Shown here: positions 8,533 to 16,769 of the stretch, piece after piece | How positions within the stretch are numbered: the first letter of the stretch is position 1 | Layout of the letters: each line of letters starts with the position of its first letter | Source: Micromonospora lupini str. Lupac 08 | Lineage (GTDB): Bacteria; Actinomycetota; Actinomycetes; Mycobacteriales; Micromonosporaceae | Assembly (NCBI RefSeq): GCF_000297395.2 | Contig: NZ_HF570108.1 | Location: forward strand, 4,870,536 to 4,934,535 | Direction of reading: 5' to 3' | DNA length: 64,000 nucleotides | Translations under genes and position numbers: made by a program | Notes under the pieces: generated by a model | Told to the model about the DNA's origin: nothing | Database searches by the model: none | Seen by the model: only the letters and a program-made list of their open reading frames with translations

Positions 8533-9348
8533 TCAAGGGGTGGCAGTGAGCTGCACCCTCAGCTTGGCCAGCGCGCGAGTCAGCAGTCGGGAGACGTGCA
8601 TCTGTGACACCCCGACCTGCCAGGCGATCTCCTGCTGGGTCAGGTTGCCGTGAAAGCGCAGCGCGACGACCTTCCGCTCCCGGTCGTCAAGGCGCGCGAG
8701 GGCCGAGGTGAGAGCCACCCTCAGCTCGGCGAGAGCGAGTTCGTTGTCGTCACCGCCGAGGGTGTCGCCCAACTCCAAGGACCTGGTGCCATCGCCGACC
8801 GGGATGGACAGTGAGACCGCGTTGTAGGCGCGGGCGCCTTCCAGCCCTTCGAGGACTTCCTCCTCGGTGAGGTCGAGATGTCGGGCGACGTCGGCGACGG
8901 TCGGCGAGCGGCCCAACAGCTGGGTAAGGCTGTTGTTGGCCTCGGCGATGACCAAGCGCCGCTCCTGCAACCGCCGGGGAACCCTGACGTCCCAGGTGCG
9001 GTCACGGAAGTGGCGCTTGATCTCTCCCACGATCGTGGGGATCGCGTAGCTGGCGAATTCGATCCCTCGCGTCGGATCGAACCTGTCGATCGCTTTGATC
9101 AGGCCCAGTGCCGCCGTCTGGGTCAGGTCGTCGTTCGGCTCGCCGCGGCCGCTGTAGCGTCGGGCGAGGTGATGGGCCAGGGGAAGCCAGGCCTCGATGG
9201 CCCGGGTCCGGGCGGCGGGCCTGGACGGATGGTCAGCCGGCAGCGCGACCAGCACGGCGAGGAGGTGGCTGGCCGGCGAGTCGGGCGCGGTGCTGCGGTC
9301 AGCCACGCTGTTCGTCGGCGCGGGCCGACCCGTCGAGACGGTGGTCAT
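8533..9348 (-). CDS. RNA polymerase sigma factor, SigB/SigF family
   Basis: The ATG at 9348 follows GGAGGATACCT; the open frame upstream to 9444 is probably not translated. The 271-residue product has region 2 (AHHLARRYSGRGEPNDDLTQTAALGLIKAIDRFDPTRG…FASYAIPTIVGEIKRHFRD), region 3 (LQERRLVIAEANNSLTQLLGRSPTVADVARHL) and region 4 (VVALRFHGNLTQQEIAWQVGVSQMHVSRLL). It is a group 3 stress/sporulation sigma factor. No cognate anti-sigma gene adjoins it; an RsbQ/RsbP pair and an anti-sigma remnant lie 8-10 kb away. It likely reads the GGGTAG promoters at 5382-5406 and 9664-9688. Confidence 0.93.
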   Translation of the reverse strand: MTTVSTGRPAPTNSVADRSTAPDSPASHLLAVLVALPADHPSRPAARTRAIEAWLPLAHHLARRYSGRGEPNDDLTQTAALGLIKAIDRFDPTRGIEFASYAIPTIVGEIKRHFRDRTWDVRVPRRLQERRLVIAEANNSLTQLLGRSPTVADVARHLDLTEEEVLEGLEGARAYNAVSLSIPVGDGTRSLELGDTLGGDDNELALAELRVALTSALARLDDRERKVVALRFHGNLTQQEIAWQVGVSQMHVSRLLTRALAKLRVQLTATP

Positions 9349-9663
9349 AGGTATCCTCCGCTGTCCGATGTGGGCATCGTCGCGACCTCCGGGTGGGGAG
9401 GCCGCATCGTGTCCAGATCGGGGCGGGCCGGCAGGCGTCCGCACGAACCTGTATTAGGGGACATCAGGTGCGCCTTCACGGCCGCTGCGGTTGCTGGGGT
9501 CGTCCGTCACGTGCGGACCCCGAGACTCGGGATCGTGGTGGGCACGTGGCTTGACCCAGAGGAGAGCCTAGATCGGCTGGCACGGTTCTGCCACTCGTCG
9601 AGCAGCCACCGCAGTGAACGGGTAGACGTTCGCTCCGCCGGCGAGGTCAACCACATCGATCTG

Positions 9664-9688
9664 GTGTTAACCGCCCGGCCGAGGGTAG
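9664..9688 (+). promoter_or_regulatory. SigB/F-type stress promoter of the ferritin-like operon
   Basis: GTGT (9664-9667), a 15-bp spacer and GGGTAG (9683-9688) repeat the arrangement seen at 5382-5406. The element faces away from the sigma gene, whose start is 316 bp to the left. Confidence 0.55.
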
Positions 9689-9698
9689 GGGGACGGTC

Positions 9699-9780
9699 GG
9701 GTCAAGACATGCGCCCTCCGTGGTCACCCGTTTCGACGCTGTCGAGGCGGGTGCCAGCCCTTACCAGGGGAGGCGCCATG
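9699..9780 (+). promoter_or_regulatory. Conserved leader with anti-Shine-Dalgarno element, copy 2
   Basis: GGTCAAGACATGCGCCCTCC (9700-9719) is identical to copy 1. CATGCGCCCTCC (9708-9719) can pair with GGAGGCGCCATG (9769-9780). A CACCCG/CGGGTG stem lies between. Promoter spacing, leader block and ribosome site are conserved while the sequence between them is not, which argues for a functional RNA rather than a recent duplication. Confidence 0.5.
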
Positions 9781-9924
9781 TCTTCAGCACGTTCTCCTCC
9801 TGCGGCGCTCGCGGCCGTGACGGGCCAGCGCCGTTGTGGTGCCCCGGACAGAGGCGCTTCCCCCAGAAGCCGGGGCAAGTCCGTTCACCCCCGATGGTTG
9901 GAGAAGGTGTGTTCAATCCGTTAG
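9778..9924 (+). CDS. Possible 48-residue leader peptide before the ferritin-like gene
   Basis: The ATG at 9778 directly follows the strong GGGGAGGCGCC ribosome site and opens a short frame ending in TAG at 9922-9924. The stop lies 13-30 nt inside the ferritin-like gene, depending on its start, so termination could feed ribosomes to that gene. The peptide is basic and without a family. It may be a translated leader or simply a relic of an earlier gene start. Confidence 0.35.
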   Translation: MSSARSPPAALAAVTGQRRCGAPDRGASPRSRGKSVHPRWLEKVCSIR

Positions 9925-11123
9925 ATCACAAAGGCATTCCCCTGGAAGGCCAGATCCGTAACTGGCGGGAGCTGAACGTCGAGCCCATTGACCCGGAGGC
10001 GGTCGACCCGTACACCAGGTGCCGGATCATCACCATGAACGGCATCGAGATCGAGGCGATCAACTTCCAGCATCAGTTCGCCCGCAACTGCCCGGACCAG
10101 GAGGTGCGCCGGCAGCTCGCCTACGTCCGGTACGTGGAGAGCCAGCAGCAGCGGGTGGTGAACTGGCTGCTTCCCGGCGTCGCCAGCGTGCTCGAAACGA
10201 CGCTCGGCTACGAGCAGGTGGCCGTCGACCTGACCGCCTGGGTGGCCCGCCACGAACCCGACCCGTATCTGAAGCAGGCGTACGAGTTCGGCGTGCTGGA
10301 GGACTTCGACCACCTGTACCGCTACGCCAACCTGTACGAGATGGTCGAGCGACGCAAGGCGGAGAAGATCGTCGACGGTCTCACCGAGGTCATGCCCGGC
10401 CGGCCGACGATTCAGGAGCACCGGCACCCCTTCGACGAGGTGCGCACCCCGTACGACCGCAACTCGGTGGACCCCCGCTCGAAGCTGCACGCGCTGACGA
10501 TCCTCTCGGCCGAGCAGCAGGTGATGTTCTACTACATGAACGTCGGCCCGCAGTACATGGAACCGATCGCACGCCAGCTCTACCAGGAGATCAGCCTCAT
10601 CGAGCAGGAGCACGTCACCCACTACGAGTCACTGCTGGACCCGGGCGAAAACTGGTGGGAGCGGCTGCTCACCCACGAGTACAACGAGTGCTGGCTCTAC
10701 TACTCCTTCCTCCAACAGGAGAGCGACCCCCGGATCAAGGCGGTCTGGGAGCTGCACCTGCAGATGGAGCTGGCCCACCTCCAGCAGGCCGCCGACCTGC
10801 TGCGTCGGCACGACGGTCGGGAGCCGGAGGAAATCGTCGGCAGCGCCGGGTTGCCCGAGCCGCTGACCTTCGAGCCCAACAAGGACTACCTGCGCCACCT
10901 GCTGGCCACCCAGATGGACCTCACCAAGCTCGGCGAGGGTTACGTCCGTGAGGCCCACGAGCGTTTCGAGTGGATGCAGGATCAACTGCACGACGGCCAG
11001 AAGCCGCCGAGCGAGCAGGTCATCGACATGCACCGGGAACGCTTCGGCGACGAGTACCGCATCGAGACCGAGGGCCCGCACCCGGTCGAGACGCTACGCG
11101 CCCAGGGAGGCAGCCATGCCTGA
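9894..11123 (+). CDS. Ferritin-like protein of unknown function
   Basis: Starts at 9894 (ATG) and 9909 (GTG, after GGAGAAGG) are both possible; the open frame further upstream covers the leader and is unlikely to be coding. The product of about 405-409 residues is rich in helices and holds repeated carboxylate/histidine patterns of the ferritin-like fold: EIEAINFQHQFARN, EDFDHLYRYANLYE, EISLIEQEHVTHYES and ELAHLQQAADLL. It probably binds a di-iron or di-manganese centre in the cytoplasm. No signal peptide or membrane segment is seen. The hemerythrin start overlaps its last codons, so the two act together. The reaction is unknown. Confidence 0.75.
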   Translation: MVGEGVFNPLDHKGIPLEGQIRNWRELNVEPIDPEAVDPYTRCRIITMNGIEIEAINFQHQFARNCPDQEVRRQLAYVRYVESQQQRVVNWLLPGVASVLETTLGYEQVAVDLTAWVARHEPDPYLKQAYEFGVLEDFDHLYRYANLYEMVERRKAEKIVDGLTEVMPGRPTIQEHRHPFDEVRTPYDRNSVDPRSKLHALTILSAEQQVMFYYMNVGPQYMEPIARQLYQEISLIEQEHVTHYESLLDPGENWWERLLTHEYNECWLYYSFLQQESDPRIKAVWELHLQMELAHLQQAADLLRRHDGREPEEIVGSAGLPEPLTFEPNKDYLRHLLATQMDLTKLGEGYVREAHERFEWMQDQLHDGQKPPSEQVIDMHRERFGDEYRIETEGPHPVETLRAQGGSHA

Positions 11124-11697
11124 CACCGACACCCCGGTCACCCCAGGTCCCGAGGAGGATGTGGTCGACCTGTTGCTCGCCCAGCACGCCCAGATCGAGC
11201 AGCTCTTCCTGCTGGTCGTCGGGGGCACCGGGGACACCCGGCGCGACGCCTTCGACGACCTGGTCAAGCTCCTCGCCGCGCACGAGACCGCTGAGGAGGA
11301 GGTCGTTCACCCACTCGCTCGGACACTGCCCGGTGGGGGTGGGGACGCCATGGTCGACGACCGGCTCGACGAGGAGCGGCAGGCGAAGGAGACCCTGCAA
11401 ACCTTGATCAAGGGTGGCGTGGACGCCGACGGCTTCGACACCGGCATCGTCCTGCTGCGCGACGCCGTGCTCACCCACGCCCGGTACGAGGAGCGCTACG
11501 AGTTCCCCCAGCTTCGCCAGCACGTCCCGGTCGACCGGCTTCGTAGCCTCGCCACGGCCGTCCGGGCGGCGGAGGCGTCCGCGCCTACGCGGCCGCACCC
11601 CAGCGCCCAGTCAGCGAAGGGCAATCTCGCCGCCGGGCCGGTGCTGGCCGTCATCGACCGGGTACGCGACGCGGTGCGCAAGCCGGCCGACAGCTGA
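11116..11697 (+). CDS. Hemerythrin HHE-domain protein
   Basis: The ATG at 11116 lies inside the ferritin-like gene (8-nt overlap with its stop at 11121-11123) and follows GGGAGG, so translation is coupled. The 193-residue product has the hemerythrin pattern: LLAQHAQIEQLF, LLAAHETAEEEVVHPLA and LTHARYEERYEFPQL, with His and Glu residues for a diiron site, over residues 15-135. The tail is disordered until a final amphipathic helix. The family binds oxygen, nitric oxide or iron; a protective role in oxidative or nitrosative stress is inferred from context. Confidence 0.88.
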   Translation: MPDTDTPVTPGPEEDVVDLLLAQHAQIEQLFLLVVGGTGDTRRDAFDDLVKLLAAHETAEEEVVHPLARTLPGGGGDAMVDDRLDEERQAKETLQTLIKGGVDADGFDTGIVLLRDAVLTHARYEERYEFPQLRQHVPVDRLRSLATAVRAAEASAPTRPHPSAQSAKGNLAAGPVLAVIDRVRDAVRKPADS

Positions 11698-12018
11698 TCC
11701 GAGCCAGCCCACAGGACAACCCGGAGAGGGAACGACGTGGAGCGGCAATCACGGGCGGAAGGTTTGAGTCATTCGGCCCGGACGTCCCTCTCGATCGCGT
11801 TGACCATCCGGCCGCCCCGCCCGATGGCGGCGTGGGCGGCCGGTGGTTTCCCGGCCCCACCGTACGGCGGACCTGCGGACCGTTCTCCAGCAACTGGCCC
11901 GGCGAGCCGTGGCCGGCCGACCTCACCTGAGGTAGAGACTTCAGTGGAGGCATTCACGAGGCGGTGGCGATGGCCAGCGTGAGCATCCGCACCATGCGGG
12001 CTCGCCGGCGGCGCCCGG
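11698..12018. other. Spacer after the stress operon, no gene seen
   Basis: No frame has a convincing start, ribosome site or recognisable family. It lies between the hemerythrin stop and the end of a pseudogene and is probably decayed sequence. Confidence 0.4.
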
Positions 12019-12198
12019 CCTCGATGCTCAGCCGGCGGTGGTCTCGGCGGCCAAATGATCCAGGACCGCACGTCCGTCGCCATCGGTGCGGGCGATGATC
12101 CGCCGCTGTCGGGCCGCACCGGTGCCCTCGCGGCGCAGCCGGGCCACCTGTTCCCGGACGTACGGCAGGTCGCCGTGCCGAACCAGCGCCGGTCCGAC
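12019..12198 (-). pseudogene. C-terminal piece of carboxylate-amine ligase (GCS2/YbdK family) pseudogene
   Basis: The minus strand encodes VGPALVRHGDLPYVREQVARLRREGTGAARQR…LDHLAAETTAG and a stop, the C-terminus of YbdK-type glutamate-cysteine ligase 2 proteins. Its front part lies at 14433-15187; an inserted element separates the halves. The 16 bp at the junction (12183-12198) recur at 14433-14448. Confidence 0.85.
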
Positions 12199-12264
12199 TG
12201 TCGAGCTCCAGTTGATGCGTGACGCATCGGTGTCAGATGTTGGGTGACACGTCCGGCTAGACGA

Positions 12265-12528
12265 TCATGGCTTGTTCTCTGTCTGATCTTGGTTCTTCAG
12301 TATCGCTTGCAGGAGAGCGGGCGGTAGCCGGCTGCGGGCACCGAGGATTTCCAGGCCGACGACGTGGCCCTCGGGGTTGAGGTCGAGGTTGAACATGCCT
12401 TGATCGGGATCGAACGGTATGACTCGCTGTGCGGCGGCCGGTGGGATGGGGTGGTCGAGGTAGATGTATGCCGTGTCGGCGTCGCTGTCGTAGCTGCAGA
12501 GCAGCGGGATGCGTTTCTCCGTATACAT
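12265..12528 (-). CDS. DUF2283-family small protein (IS passenger)
   Basis: The 87-residue product has the DUF2283 pattern: CSYDSDADTAYIYL near the start, then FNLDLNPEGHVVGLEILGARSRLPPALL. The family consists of small alpha/beta proteins of unknown function, often near mobile DNA or toxin-antitoxin loci. Start ATG at 12528. It lies within the inverted repeats of the IS481-like element, 120 bp downstream of the transposase frame, and would be carried with it. Confidence 0.75.
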   Translation of the reverse strand: MYTEKRIPLLCSYDSDADTAYIYLDHPIPPAAAQRVIPFDPDQGMFNLDLNPEGHVVGLEILGARSRLPPALLQAILKNQDQTENKP

Positions 12529-12647
12529 GTCGTCAGGCTGGCATATGGCCGGGATGGCTGGTGTGCCGCCGGGATGACTCTGGCTTGCGTGCCTTGAACC
12601 GGGCGACGGGCTTGGCGGTGGTGCGGGGCACTTCGGTGACCAGCTGG

Positions 12648-14387
12648 TCAGCGTCGTAAACGCGGAAGGTGGTGTCGGCGGCTTCGACGGTCAGGGTTGC
12701 TCCGGCCCTGGCGATCCCGACGTGGATGCGCTGGCCCGCGATGACCAGGGCCCCTCGGCAGCTGACGCGGCGTTCGACCCGCAGCGGCTGGGCTGCGGGC
12801 TGCGGGCTGCGGTGGGGGTCCGGCGGGGCGGGCGTCGCGGATGCGGGCGATCTCGGCGGTGGTGAGGGGGTTGGGCAGGCTGCGCAGCAGGACGCCGTCG
12901 GTGGTGATCGGTATGAGGCCGCGGTCGAGGCGGACGGTCACGCGTTGTCCGGCGAAGTGGTAACCGACGGGGTGTTGCCGGCCGGCGAGGCCGATCAGGC
13001 CGGTGGCGTTGACGAGCCGTTCGACCTCGATCGGGGCGCCGGCCCGGGCGGGGCCGGTGGTGATCGGTGGTGGCCCGGCAGGTTTGCCGTCGTCGGCGAG
13101 GAGTTGGCCCAGGTGGTTTGGGGTGAGGCGGGACGGGACGGTCTTGAGTCGGACGCCGTCGATGAGCAGGTGGACAACGGTGGTGTCGGCCCAGAGGGTG
13201 ACCGGGAGTCCGGCCCGGGTGGGACTGAGCCAGAACTGCTGTCCGCAGACGGTGAGGTTGCCCGAGGCGGGAACGAGGCGGGTGACCTCCACGGCCAGGC
13301 CGACGTCATCGCCGGTCGCCATTGGCACTGGTGGGACGACGGGTTGCCCGGTGGATGACGGAGGCGGCGGCACTGGTGTCGGCACCGGCCGGCGGGGTGC
13401 GGGAATGGTGGTGACCAGCGTTGGCGGAAGCCGCAGCGGCAGCTGTTCCTGGGCCGGCTGGGCGGCGAATCGGTCAGCCGGGAATGCCATCCCGAGGGAC
13501 TGGTGAGGCCGCTGCGTGTTGTATTCGTGCCGGAAGGCGTCGATCGCTGCTTGGGCCTCGTCCGGATCAGACCAGACTTCGACGTCGTCGAGTAGTTCGC
13601 GTTGCAGGGTCTGGTGGAATCGCTCGACCTTGCCGGTGGTGGTGGGTGAGCGGGGCTTGGTCAGCCGGTGGGTGATGCCGTTCTCCCGGCAAATCCGGTC
13701 GAACATCACCTCTCCACCGCCGCGGCCGAACCGGGCGGTGAATTGCTTGCCGTTGTCCGTCAACACCTCCTCGGGCACCCCGAACCGCTGCAGGGCTTCG
13801 GCGAAGGCGAGACAGACGGCCCGGCCGGTGGCCCGCCGGACGACAGCGGCGATGACGCAGAATCGGGAGTGGTCGTCGACGCCGGTGACGACCTTCGCCT
13901 CACCACCGTCAGCGAGCTGGATGCCGCCGACGATGTCCATCTGCCACAGCTCCATCGGCCGCTCACGCTGCCAACGGCGATAGTCCTCCCGACGACGACG
14001 GCGGGGAACCGGATCAATGAGTCCGTGACGGACCAGCACCCGGTAGATGGTGCTCAGCGACGGGACAGGCCCAGTGCAACCACGACGGCCCAGTTCATAG
14101 TGCAACCGCCGTTGCCCCCATCGGGGATGGTTGCGCCGTAGTTCGCAGATCACCGCCTCTACCTCAGCTGGGGTCTGGGCGGGATGCGCATGCGGTCGGT
14201 GCGACCGGTCGGCCAGGCCGTCCAAGCCGTGATCCCGATACCAGCCCAACCAGCGGTGCACGGCCTGACGTGAGACGCCGAAGCGTTCGGCGACCTCCGT
14301 CACGGACAGGCCAGCTTCGACTTCCAGCACTGCACGGTAACGCTGCTCCGTCACGCTCAACTCCACCAACACTCGGCGGAGTGTCAC
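12648..14387 (-). CDS. IS481-family transposase (C-terminus frameshifted)
   Basis: An N-terminal HTH (LSVTEVAERFGVSRQAVHRWLGWY) is followed by an rve integrase core with the DDE residues in LWQMDIVGG, EEVLTDNGKQF and TTTGKVERFHQTLQ. A two-repeat C-terminal domain follows (VNATGLIGLAGRQHPVGYHFAGQRVTVRLDRG). From about 12800 the frame turns to arginine/proline noise. The expected continuation (CRGALVIAGQRIHVGIARAG…) lies in another frame down to about 12540. Three copies of GGGCTGC at 12790-12810 mark the shift; removing one copy restores the frame. Confidence 0.88.
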   Translation of the reverse strand: MTLRRVLVELSVTEQRYRAVLEVEAGLSVTEVAERFGVSRQAVHRWLGWYRDHGLDGLADRSHRPHAHPAQTPAEVEAVICELRRNHPRWGQRRLHYELGRRGCTGPVPSLSTIYRVLVRHGLIDPVPRRRRREDYRRWQRERPMELWQMDIVGGIQLADGGEAKVVTGVDDHSRFCVIAAVVRRATGRAVCLAFAEALQRFGVPEEVLTDNGKQFTARFGRGGGEVMFDRICRENGITHRLTKPRSPTTTGKVERFHQTLQRELLDDVEVWSDPDEAQAAIDAFRHEYNTQRPHQSLGMAFPADRFAAQPAQEQLPLRLPPTLVTTIPAPRRPVPTPVPPPPSSTGQPVVPPVPMATGDDVGLAVEVTRLVPASGNLTVCGQQFWLSPTRAGLPVTLWADTTVVHLLIDGVRLKTVPSRLTPNHLGQLLADDGKPAGPPPITTGPARAGAPIEVERLVNATGLIGLAGRQHPVGYHFAGQRVTVRLDRGLIPITTDGVLLRSLPNPLTTAEIARIRDARPAGPPPQPAARSPAAAGRTPRQLPRGPGHRGPAHPRRDRQGRSNPDRRSRRHHLPRLRR

Positions 14388-14432
14388 CCATGAAGTGAGG
14401 CCAACGTGTAACGCATCATCCGGAGTCGGACA

Positions 14433-15187
14433 CCAGCGCCGGTCCGACCCTGGTGAGCAGTTCCTCCACGAGTTCCCAGGCCGGTCGCGATCCGCCGAAG
14501 CGCAGGTCGATCAGCTGGCCGTCCAGCCCCTCGTGCGCGGCTCGCCAGTGGGCCGCCGCTAGCAGGCAGGTACGCAACCGCGGCGCCGGAACATCGGCAC
14601 GGCCAGCGCTGCAGTTGCAGGGAACGCCAGCTCGCGTGGCCGGTGTCGGCGCCGTCGTGCAGCGGCGAATTGGCGGTGAGCGCCTGAACGATCGGCAGCC
14701 ACGGCCGAAGGTGGTTGCAGACCTGCACCGCCAGCTCCCGGTCGGGCAGTCCCACATGCACGTGGCAGCCACAGACCGCAGGATCGTGCGCGACCGGGCC
14801 GAACCGCCGCGACATGGCGTGATAGCGCGGTTCGTCCGGCACCGTCCGGTGAGACTCGCGCACGGGAGTGGCACCGACCGCAACCAAACGCGCACCCGCA
14901 TTCTGCGCCGCGTCGGCTGCGGCGCGCCGCAGCGCCACCAGGTGCGCCCGCAGCTCGGCCAGGTCCGTGCAGACCGGAGTGACCATCTATACCATGCTGT
15001 GCCGGAACTCCTGCCGACTCTGCTCCCGGGTCGCACCGTGCAGGGCCGCCAGCACCCGGTCGGCGACCGGCAAGCTCTCCCCCGTCGCCGGGTCCAACAA
15101 CAGGAACTCCTCCTCCACCCCGAGGGTCAGGCGCGCTGCCGTGTCCACGGCACGCGCCGACAGCGCGGCGGCCGGACGGTCGCTCAT
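14433..15187 (-). pseudogene. N-terminal part of carboxylate-amine ligase (YbdK family) pseudogene
   Basis: The frame starts MSDRPAAALSARAVDTAARLTLGVEEEFLLLDPATG, the family's N-terminal VEEE signature, and reaches EFRHSMV. A TAG at 14987-14989 then replaces what is normally Glu, after which MVTPVCTDLAELRAHL continues in the same frame. HVHVGLPDRELAVQVCNHLRPWLP and a second frame with HWRAAHEGLDGQLIDL follow, with about 100 residues missing between. So the gene carries a nonsense codon, a deletion/frameshift and the IS insertion. Confidence 0.85.
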
Positions 15188-15397
15188 CGTCGGCGTCCTC
15201 TCCTGCCGGCGGGTCGTCGTGGGTTAGCGCGACTTCCCTGCCGCGGCTGCGACAAACGACCCGGCCTCGGTCCCCGGTTCACCGTTTCGCGCACAGCCCG
15301 AAGCGCGACCTCGCGGCGCACCGGCGTCAGAGCCGGCTGTCGGAGTGGCCGACCCGGTCCCGCCGCCCTGGTCGATCCGGAGCCGGGGGCGAGCGGG

Positions 15398-16549
15398 TCA
15401 CTGATGACGTACCCGCCGGGCGAGCTCAGCCCGAAGGTGATCGATGCCGGCCCCGGTGCGCGCGGAGACCGCGACGGCGTCCGGGTGGACCCGGCAGAGC
15501 GCGTCGACCCACTCCGACGGCGCTACGTCGATCTTGTTGAGGACCAGGAGCTCGGGAACGTCGCGCGCGCCGATCTCGTGCAGCACTCCATGCACGGTGG
15601 TGATCTGGTCCAGCGCGTCGGGAGCAGAGGCATCAACCACGTGCAGCGCGAGGTCGCTGCGGGTGACCTCCTCCAGCGTCGAGCGGAAAGCGTCGACGAG
15701 TTGGTGGGGCAGGTGTCGTACGAAACCCACGGTGTCGGTGAGGGTATAGGTCAACTCGCCGGTGCTGATCCGGCGGACGGTCGGGTCCAGGGTGGCGAAC
15801 AGCACGTCCTCGACCTGAGCGTCGGCACCGGTCAGCCGGTTGAGCAGGGCGGATTTGCCGGCGTTGGTGTATCCGGTGATCGACACCGAGGGCACCTGGT
15901 TACGGGCCCGCCGGCTGCGGGTCCGCTCACGACGCCGGGCGAGTTCGGAGGCGTTGCGGCGCAACCGGGTCGCCCGCTGCCGCAGCGTGCGGCGCTGGGT
16001 CTCCAGCCGCATCTCACCGGGACCCCGGACACCCATGCCCGCGCCGCCGGCCGTCCGACCACCGCCAACACGCGACATCGTCCGGCCACCGCCCCGCAAA
16101 CGGGGCAACTGGTACGCGATCTGCGCCAGCTCCACCTGCACCCGGCCCTCGCTGGTGCGAGCATGCTCGGCGAAGATGTCGAGGATCAACGCGGTGCGGT
16201 CGACCACCCGTACGCCGATCCGCTCCTCCAGGTTGCGCACCTGACCGGGGGTCAGTTCGCCGTCGGCGATCACCAGGTCGGCGTGTGCCCGTTCGGCAAG
16301 CGCGGCCAGTTCGTCGACCTTGCCGGAGCCGACGTAGGTCGCCGGGTCGGGGTGCGACCGGCTCTGCACCACCTCGTCGGCGACGGTCAGACCGTCGGTG
16401 TCGGCGAGCCGGCGCAGCTCGGTCAGCGAGGTGAGCGAGCCTGTTCCGCTGTCGGCCGCGCCGTCGTCGCCGCGCACCGCCATCAGCACCGCCGTCGGGC
16501 GCTCGCCCTGGGCGCCGGCGTCGGGCCCCAGCAACCACGATCCCGCCAT
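15398..16549 (-). CDS. hflX: HflX-family GTPase
   Basis: The ATG at 16549 follows GAGGTGGG. The 383-residue product has the HflX N-terminal domain (VVQSRSHPDPATYVGSGKVDELA, LTPGQVRNLEERIGVRVVDRTALILDIFAEHA), a basic coiled linker, and a G domain with GYTNAGKSALLN (G1), DTVGFVRHLPH (G3) and LNKID (G4). HflX binds the 50S subunit and splits stalled ribosomes under stress. The protein is about 100 residues shorter than the usual actinobacterial HflX, lacking the C-terminal domain, so it may be a second paralogue. Confidence 0.88.
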   Translation of the reverse strand: MAGSWLLGPDAGAQGERPTAVLMAVRGDDGAADSGTGSLTSLTELRRLADTDGLTVADEVVQSRSHPDPATYVGSGKVDELAALAERAHADLVIADGELTPGQVRNLEERIGVRVVDRTALILDIFAEHARTSEGRVQVELAQIAYQLPRLRGGGRTMSRVGGGRTAGGAGMGVRGPGEMRLETQRRTLRQRATRLRRNASELARRRERTRSRRARNQVPSVSITGYTNAGKSALLNRLTGADAQVEDVLFATLDPTVRRISTGELTYTLTDTVGFVRHLPHQLVDAFRSTLEEVTRSDLALHVVDASAPDALDQITTVHGVLHEIGARDVPELLVLNKIDVAPSEWVDALCRVHPDAVAVSARTGAGIDHLRAELARRVRHQ

Positions 16550-16769
16550 GATCCCACCTCACCTCGTCTCGGGTGCCTGTCACCTACCCCCGCCCAGCGC
16601 GACCATGCCGGCCGCTCGCTCCCGGCCCCGCGTCGAGGCGGCTTGAGCGCGACGAGTGCGCGATCGCCGCATCGGCCCTCGGTAACGCCGGGCACCAGAA
16701 CGGCAGGGTCCTCGGAGAGCCGAGGGCACGATGTGGCGATACGCTCCTCGCCTGTGGCTGACTTTCCCA

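Larger units (their letters stand above)
12199..14432 (-). mobile_element. IS481-like element with DUF2283 passenger gene
   Basis: The ends are imperfect inverted repeats of about 50 bp, both beginning TGTC and ending in GGGTGACAC. The 16-bp direct repeat CCAGCGCCGGTCCGAC flanks the element (12183-12198 and 14433-14448), consistent with a target-site duplication near the upper limit for the IS481 group. It holds a DDE transposase and a small DUF2283 gene in the same direction. It has split a carboxylate-amine ligase gene. Confidence 0.8.

Noticed and set aside
9720..9893. Upstream extension of the ferritin-like protein from GTG 9720
   Set aside because: It covers the conserved leader RNA, has no ribosome site, and its composition is unlike the rest of the protein.
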